A stretch of 64,000 nt of DNA from Yersinia intermedia (GTDB lineage Bacteria; Pseudomonadota; Gammaproteobacteria; Enterobacterales; Enterobacteriaceae), in assembly GCF_900635455.1 (NCBI RefSeq), contig NZ_LR134116.1:3782001-3846000 (forward strand). Direction: 5' to 3'. Below, in pieces: positions 9,671-20,192 of the stretch (the first letter of the stretch is position 1; every line of letters begins with the position of its first letter). Under the pieces are notes generated by a model. The model was not told the origin of the DNA, searched no databases, and saw nothing but the letters and a program-made list of their open reading frames with translations. Position numbers and translations under genes: made by a program.

Positions 9671-11188
9671 CTATTCCGCAGCCATCAACCGCCGATATTC
9701 ATCGTAGGCATAAAGGTCTGTCATACCACTGATATAATCCTGAATTAAGCGAGCACGATAATAATATTCATATATCTCATGTTGTTCTGGCGATAAATTC
9801 CGTAACCGCTCTGTCGATTCTGCATAAGCCAAACGATGTTTAGTGGACAATTTATGGAACAATCGAGTCTCAATTGGATACTGGCGGTGGCTGTCCTCTG
9901 CTACAAGCTGTGTAAAGGCCGCCTGCGGCATAGATAATAGCGGGCTATAAATATCAAGCAACCCACTAATAACTCTATATCCTTGTAATTCAAGCTGTTC
10001 TACTTCGGGATGATTAAAAACATGTTTTACTGCCACCTTTTTAAAAATTTGCAGTAATTTACACGCAGGGCTGGAATCTTCTAGCAATGCCTGATTAAAC
10101 GAGCCAGAAAATACTGTGGGTAAATTTTCAATAAACCGTTGTGCCGCATGAGGAACTAATTTCCCGACAGTATTTACCCGTAAATACATAAAGAATTGAT
10201 CTTCCGAACTGCGCCGGCCTTGCCCACGACCTAATTGCCGGAATGCGCCACCAACAACTTTATCAAACAAGTCGCCATGGGTAACTTCGCCCCACTCTTG
10301 CATCATATGATCATAAAGTTGTTCAACGCTGAAAATACTTTTTTCTACTGCATCCTCTAAGTCAGCAATACAATAAGAAATATCATCCGCAGCTTCCATA
10401 ATATATGTCAGAGGGAAACGATTGAACTCCCCCATATTGAGTTCGCGACGTAAATCTTTAACATAATCTTCTTCAGCAAGATAAAATCCTGGTTTCTTCA
10501 TCAAATAGTGATGAGAAGCAGGAATATCATCTGACCAATAAGCCGGTTTAGTATATTTAAGAATGCAGCCCACTTGAGCATAAGTCAGATTCAGTTTTAA
10601 TAAACTGTAAACCAAACGAATAGCTTGTGCGTTACCTTCAAACTGGCTTAGGTCATGGCGGATTTTACTGCGCAGAGTATTAAGCTCTGTTTCCCCTTCC
10701 CGCAGCCTTAGCGCGTTAACCTGACAATGATCCTTACCACGTGGTTCAGCACCACCGCCGTTAGGGTCCATCTGTTTTGTAAACCAGTTATTGATCGCTG
10801 ACTCACCAAAATGGCCAAAAGGTGGATTACCGATGTCATGCATCAGGCAAGCCATTTCCACTATACTTTCAAAGGGATCAAGCAGCTTATCCAGCCCATA
10901 GGCCGTTATTTTTTTATCTTGCTTAAACCGATTAAGGATCTCTTTGGCAATATAGCGCCCCACCTGCTGCACTTCCAACGAATGGGTTAAACGACTGCGA
11001 ACAGCGGCATTGCGCTCCAGTGGGAAGACCTGCGTTTTTTGCTGTAAACGCCGAATGGCAGCAGAATTAACAATCCGACCGCGATCACTTTCAAATACCC
11101 GGGTAATGTCATATTCATCTTCTGCCGAACTGGATTTACCAAACGGCCGCTGAAAACTGATTTTCTGCTTAAAATCGATCCCGGACAT
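9671..11188 (-). CDS. dgt: Deoxyguanosinetriphosphate triphosphohydrolase
   Basis: 505 residues from ATG 11186-11188 ([13 protein letters not shown]), preceded by a strong AGGGGGA ribosome binding site; the open frame runs 28 codons further upstream but without support. Dgt cleaves dGTP to deoxyguanosine and tripolyphosphate, shaping the dNTP pool. The HD phosphohydrolase core is clear: [13 protein letters not shown] supplies the first His, [16 protein letters not shown] the HD pair, and [14 protein letters not shown] the distal Asp. The length equals that of E. coli Dgt. It is divergent from mtnN with a gap of about 187 bp. Confidence 0.96.
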   Translation of the reverse strand: MSGIDFKQKISFQRPFGKSSSAEDEYDITRVFESDRGRIVNSAAIRRLQQKTQVFPLERNAAVRSRLTHSLEVQQVGRYIAKEILNRFKQDKKITAYGLDKLLDPFESIVEMACLMHDIGNPPFGHFGESAINNWFTKQMDPNGGGAEPRGKDHCQVNALRLREGETELNTLRSKIRHDLSQFEGNAQAIRLVYSLLKLNLTYAQVGCILKYTKPAYWSDDIPASHHYLMKKPGFYLAEEDYVKDLRRELNMGEFNRFPLTYIMEAADDISYCIADLEDAVEKSIFSVEQLYDHMMQEWGEVTHGDLFDKVVGGAFRQLGRGQGRRSSEDQFFMYLRVNTVGKLVPHAAQRFIENLPTVFSGSFNQALLEDSSPACKLLQIFKKVAVKHVFNHPEVEQLELQGYRVISGLLDIYSPLLSMPQAAFTQLVAEDSHRQYPIETRLFHKLSTKHRLAYAESTERLRNLSPEQHEIYEYYYRARLIQDYISGMTDLYAYDEYRRLMAAE

Positions 11189-11375
11189 GTTATCCCCCTG
11201 ATCATGTAATACAAACAGTGATACCGGCTCCTGCCAGTAGATGCAATTGATTACGTATGAACTGCGGCACATTACGCATTATCTTTGCTGAGCTACCCGA
11301 ATATCTCACTTAACTGATAAACTGTGCGCTGATAATTACAGCTTAATCCACTTTTTAAAATCAACGGGTATCCAT

Positions 11376-12077
11376 ATGAAAGTAGGCATTATTGGTGCAA
11401 TGGAGCAAGAAGTTACCTTGCTGCGTGATAAAATTGAAAATCGCCAAACCTTGACACGTGCAGGCTGCGAAATTTACACCGGTAAACTCAATGGCGTGGA
11501 TGTCGCATTGCTAAAATCCGGCATTGGTAAAGTCTCTGCGGCCATGGGAACGACGTTGCTATTAGAGCATTGCCAGCCAGACGTGGTGATCAATACCGGC
11601 TCTGCGGGTGGTTTAGCCTCCAGTTTGAAAGTGGGTGATATTGTCGTTTCTAACGAAGTTCGCTATCACGATGCTGATGTAACCGCATTCGGCTATGAAC
11701 CAGGCCAAATGGCTGGTTGCCCTCCCGCTTTCATTGCTGATGCTGAGTTGATTGCACTGGCAGAAAGCTGCATTAATCAATTGAACTTACATGCAGTACG
11801 CGGACTGATTTGCAGCGGCGATACCTTTATTAATGGTTCCGCCCCTCTGGCCCGTATCCGCGCGGTCTTCCCGTCGGTGGCAGCAGTGGAGATGGAAGCC
11901 GCCGCTATCGGCCATGTTTGCTATCTGTTCAAAACACCTTTCGTTGTGGTACGTGCGATTTCTGATGTGGCGGATCAAGAGTCGCACCTGAGTTTTGAAG
12001 AGTTCTTAGTGGTCGCCGCTCAGCAGTCGACGCTTATGATCGAAGCCATGTTAACCACACTGGCTAATCGTAATTAA
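11376..12077 (+). CDS. mtnN: 5'-methylthioadenosine/S-adenosylhomocysteine nucleosidase
   Basis: 233 residues. MtnN (Pfs) splits MTA and SAH to adenine plus thioribose or ribosyl-homocysteine. This recycles the product of polyamine synthesis made by speE (also in this window) and feeds AI-2 production through LuxS. Visible motifs: IIGAMEQEV with Glu12, [20 protein letters not shown] and [11 protein letters not shown] with the catalytic Asp. Its TAA overlaps the ATG of btuF, so mtnN-btuF-yadS form a tightly coupled operon. Confidence 0.97.
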   Translation: MKVGIIGAMEQEVTLLRDKIENRQTLTRAGCEIYTGKLNGVDVALLKSGIGKVSAAMGTTLLLEHCQPDVVINTGSAGGLASSLKVGDIVVSNEVRYHDADVTAFGYEPGQMAGCPPAFIADAELIALAESCINQLNLHAVRGLICSGDTFINGSAPLARIRAVFPSVAAVEMEAAAIGHVCYLFKTPFVVVRAISDVADQESHLSFEEFLVVAAQQSTLMIEAMLTTLANRN

Positions 12078-12934
12078 TGATGCGCGTCAGTATTTCCTCC
12101 CTATCACGAGCAACAATAATTTTGTTGCTCGGCCTGTTTTCACTTGCCCTGTATGCACCATTAGCAGTGGCAGTCGAGCGGATTATCAGCTTATCCCCCA
12201 GCACCACCGAGCTGGCTTATGCCGCAGGATTAGGCGATAAACTGGTTGCAGTAAGTGCTTACTCTGATTACCCGGAGGCGGCTAAAAAGCTTGAGCAGGT
12301 TGCATCCTGGCAAGGAGTGAATGTCGAACGTATTTTGGAATTAAAGCCAGACTTGATCCTTGCGTGGCGTGGCGGCAATCCACAGCGCCCACTTGATCAA
12401 CTCACCGCCTTTGGTATTCCAATTTTCTATTCTGATCCGGTAAATATGGATCAAATTGCTGGTGATCTGGATAAATTGGCGCAATACAGTTCGCATCCTG
12501 AGCAGGCCCGCCAAGCTGCGGCTCAACTTCGTCAGAAGGTCACTGAATTACGTCGCCACAATACCCGTAACCCGCCTTTGCGTACCTTTTTACAATTTGG
12601 CACTCAGCCCCTGTTTACCAGTTCTGGGCATACGCTACAAAGTGAGGTTATTTCCCTGTGTGGCGGAGAAAATATTTTTGCTAGCAGCCGCGTTCCCTGG
12701 CCTCAAGTCAGTCGGGAACAAGTCATGACACGCCAACCACAAGTGATTGTGGTCAGTGGTGACCAGCCACAAGCTGATAATGTCAAAGCCTTCTGGCAAC
12801 CTCAGCTTGCAATTCCTGTTATAACGCTGAATGAGGACTGGTTTAATCGTTCGGGTCCGCGTATCCTGCTGGCCGCTGAACAGTTGTGCCAACAAATGGC
12901 CACCCTTCAATCCCCCGTGGCGGAGTCACATTAA
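12077..12934 (+). CDS. btuF: Vitamin B12 periplasmic binding protein BtuF
   Basis: 285 residues (ATGATG start; the second ATG is equally possible). BtuF captures cobalamin in the periplasm and delivers it to the BtuCD ABC transporter, whose genes are not in this window. A hydrophobic signal sequence (about 8-30, ending near AVAVERI) precedes the mature class III binding-protein fold, with [17 protein letters not shown] and [11 protein letters not shown] as family hallmarks. It overlaps the end of mtnN by 1 bp and the start of yadS by 1 bp. Confidence 0.94.
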   Translation: MMRVSISSLSRATIILLLGLFSLALYAPLAVAVERIISLSPSTTELAYAAGLGDKLVAVSAYSDYPEAAKKLEQVASWQGVNVERILELKPDLILAWRGGNPQRPLDQLTAFGIPIFYSDPVNMDQIAGDLDKLAQYSSHPEQARQAAAQLRQKVTELRRHNTRNPPLRTFLQFGTQPLFTSSGHTLQSEVISLCGGENIFASSRVPWPQVSREQVMTRQPQVIVVSGDQPQADNVKAFWQPQLAIPVITLNEDWFNRSGPRILLAAEQLCQQMATLQSPVAESH

Positions 12935-13548
12935 TGCTGGTTTATTGGCTGGATATTTTAGGTACTGCGGTATTTGCTATCTCTGGTGTGTTGCTGGCAG
13001 GGAAGTTGCGAATGGACCCGTTTGGTGTACTGGTTCTAGGGGTGGTGACGGCTGTTGGTGGGGGAACAATCCGCGATATGGCCTTGGCCAATGGCCCGGT
13101 TTTTTGGGTGAAAGATCCTACTGACTTGGTGGTTGCAATGGTGACCTGCCTGGCGACCATTTTGTTGGTACGACAACCTCGCCGAACACCGAAATGGATC
13201 CTGCCGGTACTTGATGCTATTGGTTTGGCAGTGTTCGTCGGTATCGGCGTCAATAAAGCCTTTGCTGCTGGTGCCAGCCCGTTAGTGGCTATCTGTATGG
13301 GTGTTATAACCGGAGTTGGTGGTGGGATTATCCGCGATGTATTAGCCCGTGAGATCCCAATGATCCTGCGCACTGAAATTTATGCTACCGCCTGCATTAT
13401 TGGTGGCATAGCCCATGCTACGGCGTTCTATACTTTTGGTATGCCATTACAACAGGCGATGATGCTGGGCATGGTAATTACCCTCGGCATCCGGCTTGCA
13501 GCCATCCGCTGGCGTTTAAAACTACCCACGTTTGAAATAGAGCACTAA
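12934..13548 (+). CDS. yadS: Inner-membrane protein YadS (UPF0126, TRIC-type fold)
   Basis: About 204 residues from ATG 12934, which overlaps the btuF stop (taATG); the frame extends 16 codons upstream inside btuF but that extension is not conserved. It is a seven-helix membrane protein made of two repeats, each carrying a glycine-rich GGGxIRD motif (VGGGTIRDMAL and VGGGIIRDVLA). This is characteristic of the UPF0126 family, whose members share the fold of trimeric intracellular cation channels. The substrate is not established; E. coli has the gene in the same position. Confidence 0.9.
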   Translation: MLVYWLDILGTAVFAISGVLLAGKLRMDPFGVLVLGVVTAVGGGTIRDMALANGPVFWVKDPTDLVVAMVTCLATILLVRQPRRTPKWILPVLDAIGLAVFVGIGVNKAFAAGASPLVAICMGVITGVGGGIIRDVLAREIPMILRTEIYATACIIGGIAHATAFYTFGMPLQQAMMLGMVITLGIRLAAIRWRLKLPTFEIEH

Positions 13549-13619
13549 CTAATAGAGTGATTGGTTTAATTTGTCTGATCTAAACCTTCAGGTTTTTAAA
13601 AAATTAACTGGTATCGCTA

Positions 13620-13814
13620 TCTAAAATAATGGGCGTAACAGTTCAACAGCCAACGAATGACAAATCGGCCAAAAGCGATTTGAACAGCATTTATGCTGGC
13701 CCACAGGGTAAGCCCCAAAATGAGGCTTATTAATCCCGATGAGCTAACCCAAGCCAGTGGTTCGGGTAAGTGAATGCAGCTAACGCGGCTGTTGCGCCAA
13801 GGACGCAGGATAAA
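13620..13814. repeat. ERIC element with internal insertion
   Basis: The right part is canonical ERIC: cccgatgagctaacccaagccagtggttcgggtaagtgaatgcagctaac...ctgttgcgccaaggacgca. Left of the core is an extra segment with gacaaatcgg...ttgaacagcatttatgctggccca. The same extra segment occurs in the ERIC after dksA (29278-29471), so both carry the same insertion. The left end is worn. The right end abuts the erpA stop codon (13815). Confidence 0.7.
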
Positions 13815-14159
13815 TTAAATGCTGAAAGAGGAACCGCAACCACAAGTACTCTTCGCATTCGGGTTCGTCACGATAAAGCGTGAGCCTTCCAACCCTTCAG
13901 TGTAATCTACCGCACCGCCGACCAGATATTGTAGGCTCATCGGATCAACCACCAATTCAACACCTTGCTTTTCGATAGTCATATCACCATCGTTGATTTG
14001 ATCATCGAAAGTAAAACCATATTGAAACCCGCTGCATCCGCCACCGGTAATATAGACCCGCAGCTTCAGATTCGGATTTTCCTCATCAGAAATCAGCAGT
14101 TTAACTTTCTTAGCTGCTGCCTCAGTAAACTGTAGGGGCAGTACTGTTTCATCGCTCAT
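13815..14159 (-). CDS. erpA: Iron-sulfur cluster insertion protein ErpA
   Basis: 114 residues from ATG 14157-14159 ([20 protein letters not shown]), the exact length of E. coli ErpA; the frame continues 22 codons upstream without conservation. ErpA is an A-type carrier that delivers [4Fe-4S] or [2Fe-2S] clusters to apo-enzymes such as IspG/IspH. The three cluster-ligand cysteines are present in GGGCSGFQ and the C-terminal STCGCGSSF. It is monocistronic on the minus strand between yadS and clcA. Confidence 0.97.
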   Translation of the reverse strand: MSDETVLPLQFTEAAAKKVKLLISDEENPNLKLRVYITGGGCSGFQYGFTFDDQINDGDMTIEKQGVELVVDPMSLQYLVGGAVDYTEGLEGSRFIVTNPNAKSTCGCGSSFSI

Positions 14160-14276
14160 ACTCATCACTCCCAACCGGTGTTCGAGTTGCAGGTTACTAC
14201 AATGGCAGCCTGATCTAATCATCAATTATCTAATACCTGAGTAATTCATTCAAGTATTGCTGGCTAATGTTATATA

Positions 14277-15713
14277 TTATCTACCTGTTTGAGTACCACT
14301 TTCAACCACCGGTTGCTGTTGTCCACTCGAAGATGCAGCCTGCTCTTGTCTTAGTAATGTGCGGGCTAAAATAGCTGAATACAAGGGTTTACCCCCCATA
14401 AACTGTGCTATTAATGTCGCGCCCAAGCAGGTCACTATCATCGGTAAAATAAGCTGATAATTATCGGTCATCTCCAACACCAAGACGATCCCAGTGAGTG
14501 GCGCGCGTACCGATGCAGCAAACAGCGCGCCCATCCCAGCAATAGCAAAAGTCCCTGCCTCAATGCCGTATTGGGGGAAAAAGTGCGCGCAAGATAAGCC
14601 AAAGGCAGTGCCCAGAATGGTTCCTAAGGCCAGCATTGGAGCAAATATCCCACCAGGTGCACCAGAACCAAAACACAAAAGTGTAGTGATGACTCGAGCA
14701 ATAAAAATAAATAGCAACATGCCGATACTAAAGTTACCGGCTGCCGCAATTGGGATTAATGCAAAACCGCCCCCCACAGCCTCGCCGTGAATCAATGCCA
14801 ATAAGCCACACATTCCCCCTAGCAGGCCACCAATCAAAACCAATTTGCGCCAATCGCCACCATGGAAGCGCATGAACATATCTTGAGTACGGAATATCAA
14901 CGCATTGAACATCACACCGATGGCACCGAAAATAATTCCCAGCACAAGATAAAGCCATAAGGTATCCAGTGGCACTTCGCTCATTTTACCGACATCAATA
15001 ACCGCATGTTCGCCGTTAAAATAGCGGTAGACGATAGTAGAGGTTATCACCCCAACAAATACGGCTTTGATTGATACCAGACTGTAGCGGAACTGGGAGC
15101 GCATCTCTTCAATAACGAACAAAATCCCCGCCAGCGGGGCATTAAAGGCTGCGGACAACCCTGCTGCGGCACCGGTTGCCAGCAATGAGTGACGTGCCTC
15201 AGGGCTACGCAAACGGAAAATATCGACAACCATGCGCCCGCTGTTGCCCCCCATCTGCACCATCGGCCCTTCCCGGCCTAACACCATGCCCGCCCCTAAT
15301 GTACCAAGGCCACCAATAAATTTAACCGGAATAACCCGCCACCAGCGCACTGGCCGCATCTCTTCCATTGCCCCTTCAATTTCAGGAATGCCTGAACCAC
15401 CAGCCTCAGGAGCAAAACGACGCACTAGAAAATAACCCACCATCGCTAGCAGCGCTGACATAACGAAAGCCAACGGCCATACCAAAATTGCGTAATCTGC
15501 GACTTTGGCCAGCGTTGCTAACCTTTGTTGTTGGATCCAATCGACACCGCGGTCAAAAGCCACAGCCAGTAAACCGGTCACAACCCCGACTACACCCGCC
15601 ATGATAAGAATGAGCAACGGTGTTTTATCACGATTGACTAATGCTCGAATAAAACGACCACGTTTGAGTTCAGTAACACCTTCACCAGGCATCGGTTGTG
15701 TTGAATCAGTCAT
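14277..15713 (-). CDS. clcA: H+/Cl- exchange transporter ClcA
   Basis: 478 residues from ATG 15711-15713 ([12 protein letters not shown]); a TTG six codons upstream is in frame but has no ribosome binding site. ClcA exchanges two chloride ions for one proton across the inner membrane and supports extreme acid resistance. Selectivity-filter motifs are intact: [22 protein letters not shown] with the gating glutamate, and [14 protein letters not shown]; the internal proton glutamate is in FVIEEMRSQ. About 18 helical segments are expected, as in CLC homodimers. Confidence 0.95.
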   Translation of the reverse strand: MTDSTQPMPGEGVTELKRGRFIRALVNRDKTPLLILIMAGVVGVVTGLLAVAFDRGVDWIQQQRLATLAKVADYAILVWPLAFVMSALLAMVGYFLVRRFAPEAGGSGIPEIEGAMEEMRPVRWWRVIPVKFIGGLGTLGAGMVLGREGPMVQMGGNSGRMVVDIFRLRSPEARHSLLATGAAAGLSAAFNAPLAGILFVIEEMRSQFRYSLVSIKAVFVGVITSTIVYRYFNGEHAVIDVGKMSEVPLDTLWLYLVLGIIFGAIGVMFNALIFRTQDMFMRFHGGDWRKLVLIGGLLGGMCGLLALIHGEAVGGGFALIPIAAAGNFSIGMLLFIFIARVITTLLCFGSGAPGGIFAPMLALGTILGTAFGLSCAHFFPQYGIEAGTFAIAGMGALFAASVRAPLTGIVLVLEMTDNYQLILPMIVTCLGATLIAQFMGGKPLYSAILARTLLRQEQAASSSGQQQPVVESGTQTGR

Positions 15714-15946
15714 AATTAGTATATTTATCAATTAAATAATAAGTAATACAAATGAAAAGTAGTTCTGAGTTTAGCCTACATCATCATGATGCGCCTGCTT
15801 AAACGCCGATGAAACGCGCTACCTCATAACGTAACTTTAGCCACGATAGTTTCAAATATGCGGCACGTCGCGCAAGCTAACAGTTAATTATGCCCAATCA
15901 TTTGATAACCGCGGCCAGTTCTTTAGAATAAGCACCATTGTCATGG

Positions 15947-16051
15947 CTGATGTTAACAACGCTAGTATTATCAAAAATAGTTTTTATTAACCTGATGTTA
16001 TTCAAGCTAATGTTATTAAAACTAATATTATATCAGCCAATATAGCCAAAC
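15947..16051 (+). repeat. Degenerate 15-bp tandem array upstream of hemL
   Basis: Seven successive 15-bp units can be laid out from 15947. Examples: ctgatgttaacaacg (15947), ctgatgttattcaag (15992), ctaatgttattaaaa (16007), ctaatattatatcag (16022). Consensus is roughly CTRATRTTATTMAAR. The array is AT-rich and ends 19 bp before the hemL ATG. The remaining gap from 15714 holds no other recognisable gene. Confidence 0.65.
15950..16045 (+). CDS. Possible 31-residue Leu-rich leader peptide (speculative)
   Basis: An ATG at 15950 opens a 31-codon frame ending at TAG 16043-16045, lying entirely in the 15-bp tandem array. Because 15 bp is five codons, the product is a pentapeptide repeat of consensus L-(M/V/I)-L-x-(K/T/N/Q): strongly hydrophobic with regularly spaced lysines. 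No good ribosome binding site precedes it, and an overlapping 15-codon frame starts at 15943. It could equally be non-coding repeat DNA that happens to be open. Confidence 0.2.
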   Translation: MLTTLVLSKIVFINLMLFKLMLLKLILYQPI

Positions 16052-16070
16052 CCAATTCAGGAGCCAGTTT

Positions 16071-17351
16071 ATGAGTAAGTCCGAAAGTCTGTATGCCCAG
16101 GCACAGCAGGTGATCCCAGGTGGGGTTAACTCTCCGGTGCGTGCATTCACCGGTGTCGGTGGCATCCCATTGTTTATTGAGCGTGCTGACGGCGCCTATC
16201 TATTTGATGTTGATGGTAAAGCCTACATCGATTATGTCGGTTCCTGGGGCCCAATGGTTCTTGGTCACAATCATCCGGCCATTCGTCAGGCCGTAATTGA
16301 AGCTGTCGAGCGCGGTCTCAGCTTTGGCGCACCAACAGAGATGGAAGTCAAAATGGCTGAGTTGGTGACTGAACTGGTGCCAACCATGGATATGGTTCGG
16401 ATGGTTAACTCCGGTACCGAAGCCACCATGAGCGCCATTCGTCTAGCCCGAGGCTTCACTTCCCGCGATAAAATCATCAAGTTTGAAGGCTGCTATCACG
16501 GCCACGCCGACTGCCTATTGGTAAAAGCGGGATCAGGCGCATTGACCCTCGGTCAACCAAACTCTCCGGGGGTACCGGCTGATTTTGCAAAGCACACACT
16601 GACCTGTACTTATAACGATCTGGCCTCTGTACGTGAAGCCTTTGAGCAATACCCACAAGATATCGCCTGTATCATTGTTGAACCTGTCGCTGGCAATATG
16701 AACTGCATACCACCGCTGCCGGAATTCCTACCGGGGCTGCGCAAGCTGTGTGACGAATTTGGTGCATTGCTGATTATTGATGAGGTCATGACAGGCTTTC
16801 GAGTAGCGTTAGCTGGAGCGCAGGATTACTACAATGTCATTCCTGACTTAACCTGTCTGGGGAAAATTATCGGTGGCGGTATGCCGGTGGGTGCTTTCGG
16901 TGGTCGCCGCGATGTTATGGAAGCACTGGCACCAACTGGACCGGTTTATCAGGCGGGTACTCTATCCGGGAACCCTATAGCTATGGCTGCTGGCTATGCC
17001 TGTCTGACTGAAGTGGCACAAGTAGGTGTTCATGAAACCCTGACCGAGTTAACCGATTTACTGGCAACTGGCCTGCTCGACGCCGCACAAGCAGAGAATA
17101 TCCCGCTGGTGGTTAACCACGTGGGTGGCATGTTTGGTATCTTCTTTAGCAATGCGCAAACTGTCACCTGCTATCAAGATGTTATGAATTGTGATGTTGA
17201 GCACTTTAAGCGTTTCTTCCATTTGATGCTGGAAGAAGGCATCTATCTTGCTCCGTCTGCGTTTGAAGCCGGTTTTATGTCCGTTGCACATAGCAAAGAC
17301 GATATCCAGAAAACCGTCGATGCTGCCCGCCGGTGTTTTGCCAAGCTTTAA
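16071..17351 (+). CDS. hemL: Glutamate-1-semialdehyde 2,1-aminomutase
   Basis: 426 residues. HemL is the PLP enzyme that converts glutamate-1-semialdehyde to 5-aminolevulinate in the C5 route to haem and sirohaem. Class III aminotransferase motifs are clear: [11 protein letters not shown] near the N-terminus, [29 protein letters not shown], and the PLP-binding lysine in [17 protein letters not shown] near residue 265. CAGGAG lies just upstream of the ATG. A hairpin with arms taaccacc/ggtggtta (17368-17397) follows the stop. Confidence 0.97.
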   Translation: MSKSESLYAQAQQVIPGGVNSPVRAFTGVGGIPLFIERADGAYLFDVDGKAYIDYVGSWGPMVLGHNHPAIRQAVIEAVERGLSFGAPTEMEVKMAELVTELVPTMDMVRMVNSGTEATMSAIRLARGFTSRDKIIKFEGCYHGHADCLLVKAGSGALTLGQPNSPGVPADFAKHTLTCTYNDLASVREAFEQYPQDIACIIVEPVAGNMNCIPPLPEFLPGLRKLCDEFGALLIIDEVMTGFRVALAGAQDYYNVIPDLTCLGKIIGGGMPVGAFGGRRDVMEALAPTGPVYQAGTLSGNPIAMAAGYACLTEVAQVGVHETLTELTDLLATGLLDAAQAENIPLVVNHVGGMFGIFFSNAQTVTCYQDVMNCDVEHFKRFFHLMLEEGIYLAPSAFEAGFMSVAHSKDDIQKTVDAARRCFAKL

Positions 17352-17433
17352 TCTCTATAGATACTATAACCACCGCCAAAAAGCTGGAGGTGGTTATAAA
17401 TTAAAGACCGGAGGCTAAATGTGTTTAATTAAT

Positions 17434-17751
17434 TTAATGCCGATTAACGGTATAAAGTAATTCTGATATTGCCACATGCTGTGGAATATCACCACCACTA
17501 CTGCCATTCCAACTTGGCCCCATAGGGAGTGTAGGCATTTTAACGTTAACTGGCTGATAATCTATTATATTACGGGTTACTGGTTGAACAGTATCAATGT
17601 GCGTCTTCAGAGAAGAAGTTAACACACCGGAAATGAGTAACGCACCAAAAGCCGTCACTATTAGGCCATATATTAATAATATATTAATCAATAACCTATC
17701 ATCAACACCATACAAGAAAGACCTATTTCTTTGATGAATTAATTCAGTCAT
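17434..17751 (-). CDS. Small single-pass membrane protein, unknown function
   Basis: 105 residues from ATG 17749-17751 (MTELIHQRNRSFLYG), supported by GGAGAG just upstream; a frame extending to 17805 lacks such a site. I do not recognise the family. A basic N-terminus is followed by one hydrophobic helix (about 20-44, LLINILLIYGLIVTAFGALLIS). A hydrophilic tail with proline and glycine (MPTLPMGPSWNGSSGGD) is presumably periplasmic. The gene and the 440 bp upstream are much more AT-rich than the flanking hemL and fhuB. E. coli has no gene at this point between hemL and fhuB, so this looks like a lineage-specific insertion. Confidence 0.6.
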   Translation of the reverse strand: MTELIHQRNRSFLYGVDDRLLINILLIYGLIVTAFGALLISGVLTSSLKTHIDTVQPVTRNIIDYQPVNVKMPTLPMGPSWNGSSGGDIPQHVAISELLYTVNRH

Positions 17752-18194
17752 CTTATTTCTCTCCAATTTAATTACCACTAAATAATGAGTAGAATAATCA
17801 GACAAACTAATAACTTAAAAATAATTTACATTACATTATTTAGCTTGATAATATACAGGTAACTATCAAATTGATAATCACAATTAGCGCCTAAGGAACT
17901 CGATGATTTTTCTGCCTGATTTTTTCACACTACCATATAAAAACTCATGAGCAATACTTTATTATTTATTAAATTTAACTGAGTTGAGTTTAAATATAAT
18001 TAACCATGCATATGATATTTTTTATTTATAATGATTTTAAATATAATAATTATTAAATGATATTACTATAAACCAATCCAATATCCTCCATATCATCGGC
18101 TCATAATTAATAGCTCGATGATATGTTTGATAAAAATCTAACTACGGTTCAGAATCCATCTTCAACCGAAGCAGATTATTGACATAATAAACGC
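17752..18194. other. AT-rich gene-free gap
   Basis: About 440 bp of very AT-rich DNA between the small membrane-protein gene and fhuB. I see no open frame with a credible start, no ERIC copy and no tRNA. The only clear structure is the hairpin at 18089-18125. Confidence 0.6.
18089..18125. terminator. Hairpin downstream of fhuB
   Basis: Perfect 10-bp inverted arms catatcatcg / cgatgatatg, extended inside by gct/agc, lie 70 bp beyond the fhuB stop. There is no uridine run on the fhuB side, so this may be a transcript-end or stabilising hairpin rather than a classical terminator. Confidence 0.4.
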
Positions 18195-20192
18195 TTACCG
18201 CCCTTGTTTACGCAATAAATAAACAAAGTAAGGAGCGCCAATAAATGTTGCCAACAACCCGGCGGGGATTTGGTTCGGGAACAACAGCATACGGCCACAC
18301 CAGTCGGCAAATACCATCAGCAACCCACCTAAAATAGCCGCGATAAACAGTTGTGGAATGACTCGGCGAAAGCCCAGCATACGCGCCATATGTGGTGCCA
18401 TCAGCCCGACAAAACTTAAAGGCCCAACCGTCAGGGTAGCAGCGGCGGTTAAAATAGCAGCCAATAACAAAATGGCTAACCGGCTAGGTGCAAGCGCCAT
18501 ACCCAGTGCTCTGGCGGTGACACTGCCCAATGGCAAAATCATTAACCATCTGCGGCACAGTGGCGCTAATGCAATCAGCACCAAAGCAACTAAACCGGTT
18601 GTTACTGCCTGCGTGCCATTAACCGAGTAGGTAGAGCCAGAAATCCACGCCAGCAAGCCGCGCATACGTGGATCGCCACTGGCCAGTAACATAGTGATTA
18701 CCGTGGTAAAGGCGGTGCTCAGTGCTATCCCTGCCAAGAGCATTCTGCCTGGAGAAAACCCGCCACGACCAGCAACGACCAGAATCAACAATAACGTAGC
18801 CGCAGCCCCTAAGCTCCCGGCGGGCAACAACCATAGCAACGCATTACCTGGCACAATAAACATCATGACTACCACGCCGAAAGAAGCGCCAGAGCTGATA
18901 CCCAGAACTTCGGGGCTAGCCATTGGGTTGCCCGTCAGTTTTTGGATTAAGGTCCCCGCTACCGCCAGCATCATACCGGCCGATAATGCCGCGAGCACAC
19001 GTGGCCAGCGCCACTGTAACACTGCCTGAAGTTCATCACCGGTAATCCAATGCCAGCCCTGGCTATCGCGACCCAACATAAGCGCTACCGTCAACCCTGC
19101 CAGCAGTAACAGCAAACCACCACTTAGCCATAATCCCAAATGCTGCCGTTCAGCGGGAACATTATCGCCAAAATCCATATTAGGTGCGGTAGCACTATGT
19201 AACCGTGGCAGTAGCCACAACAGTAGTGGCGCACCGATCAAGGCGGTCGCCGCACCGGTAGGGATCTCCCGCCAGACTTGCGTCAGCCAGATGATGATCT
19301 GATCGGTAACCCAGAGCAGCAACGCCCCGACTATCGGTGCCAGAATCAAGCGCTGAGATAACCGCCGAGCGCCAAAAATTTTCGCCAACAGCGGCGCAAA
19401 TAGACCGATAAACCCAATGACTCCGACTGCATTAACTAACATCGCACTGAAAATAATTGCTACACCCAGCGCACTCAACCGCGCCAGTGATAACCCCAAT
19501 CCCAGATTACGAGCAATACCATCATCTAGCCCCAATAGGGTTAATGGACGTATCAGTAAAGCTGCCAATATGCAGGTAATCACCAAGCGTGGCAGAATAA
19601 ATTGCACCGTACTCCAATCCTGCTGATTCAGTGCGCCACTGCTCCATAAGAACAGCCCCTGCAACTGGTCATAGTTAAATAGTGCCAACAGACCATTAAC
19701 TGCACCACAGTACAAGCCAAGAACCAGACCGGCCAAAATTAGGGTGACTGGCGAGAGGCGCTTCCCCCAGGCGACACCAAATACCAACGCACCGATGATC
19801 ATACCACCGGCCATTGCTGCCAGTTGGCGAGTCAATTCGCCACCGGGTAGCATCCATAGTGTCGCGACGGTCAGCCCAAGTTGGGCACCCGCCGCGACAC
19901 CGAGTGTGGCGGGTTCGGCCAATGGGTTACGCAACACTTGCTGGAATAGAACACCAACTAACCCTAACCCCGCACCGGTGAGCAGTGCGACAACCAACCT
20001 CGGTAGCTGGCTGTAATGGAATAACATCTGGCGCACATCATCGTTGTCTGGCCGCCACAACGCTTCGGCCCATAATGAAACGGGCAATAATTGGCGCAGA
20101 TTATATAGCGTCAGTGCCACAGCAATTATCAATAACAGCCCAAGTAAGCCTGCGGGCAGTAACCCGCTCTTGCGCGGATGGGTTGCCATCAT
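18195..20192 (-). CDS. fhuB: Ferric hydroxamate ABC transporter permease FhuB
   Basis: 665 residues. FhuB is the double-length inner-membrane permease that imports ferric hydroxamates (ferrichrome, aerobactin, ferrioxamine) delivered by FhuD, energised by FhuC. Two homologous FecCD-type halves are visible, each about 10 helices, with GLGLVGVLFQQVLRNPLAEP in the first and AGTLIQKLTGNPMASPE in the second; each half has an AxxLLxxG-type ATPase contact loop. The ATGATG start (20187-20192) overlaps the fhuD stop by 4 bp. It is last in the fhuCDB operon. Confidence 0.96.
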   Translation of the reverse strand: MMATHPRKSGLLPAGLLGLLLIIAVALTLYNLRQLLPVSLWAEALWRPDNDDVRQMLFHYSQLPRLVVALLTGAGLGLVGVLFQQVLRNPLAEPATLGVAAGAQLGLTVATLWMLPGGELTRQLAAMAGGMIIGALVFGVAWGKRLSPVTLILAGLVLGLYCGAVNGLLALFNYDQLQGLFLWSSGALNQQDWSTVQFILPRLVITCILAALLIRPLTLLGLDDGIARNLGLGLSLARLSALGVAIIFSAMLVNAVGVIGFIGLFAPLLAKIFGARRLSQRLILAPIVGALLLWVTDQIIIWLTQVWREIPTGAATALIGAPLLLWLLPRLHSATAPNMDFGDNVPAERQHLGLWLSGGLLLLLAGLTVALMLGRDSQGWHWITGDELQAVLQWRWPRVLAALSAGMMLAVAGTLIQKLTGNPMASPEVLGISSGASFGVVVMMFIVPGNALLWLLPAGSLGAAATLLLILVVAGRGGFSPGRMLLAGIALSTAFTTVITMLLASGDPRMRGLLAWISGSTYSVNGTQAVTTGLVALVLIALAPLCRRWLMILPLGSVTARALGMALAPSRLAILLLAAILTAAATLTVGPLSFVGLMAPHMARMLGFRRVIPQLFIAAILGGLLMVFADWCGRMLLFPNQIPAGLLATFIGAPYFVYLLRKQGR

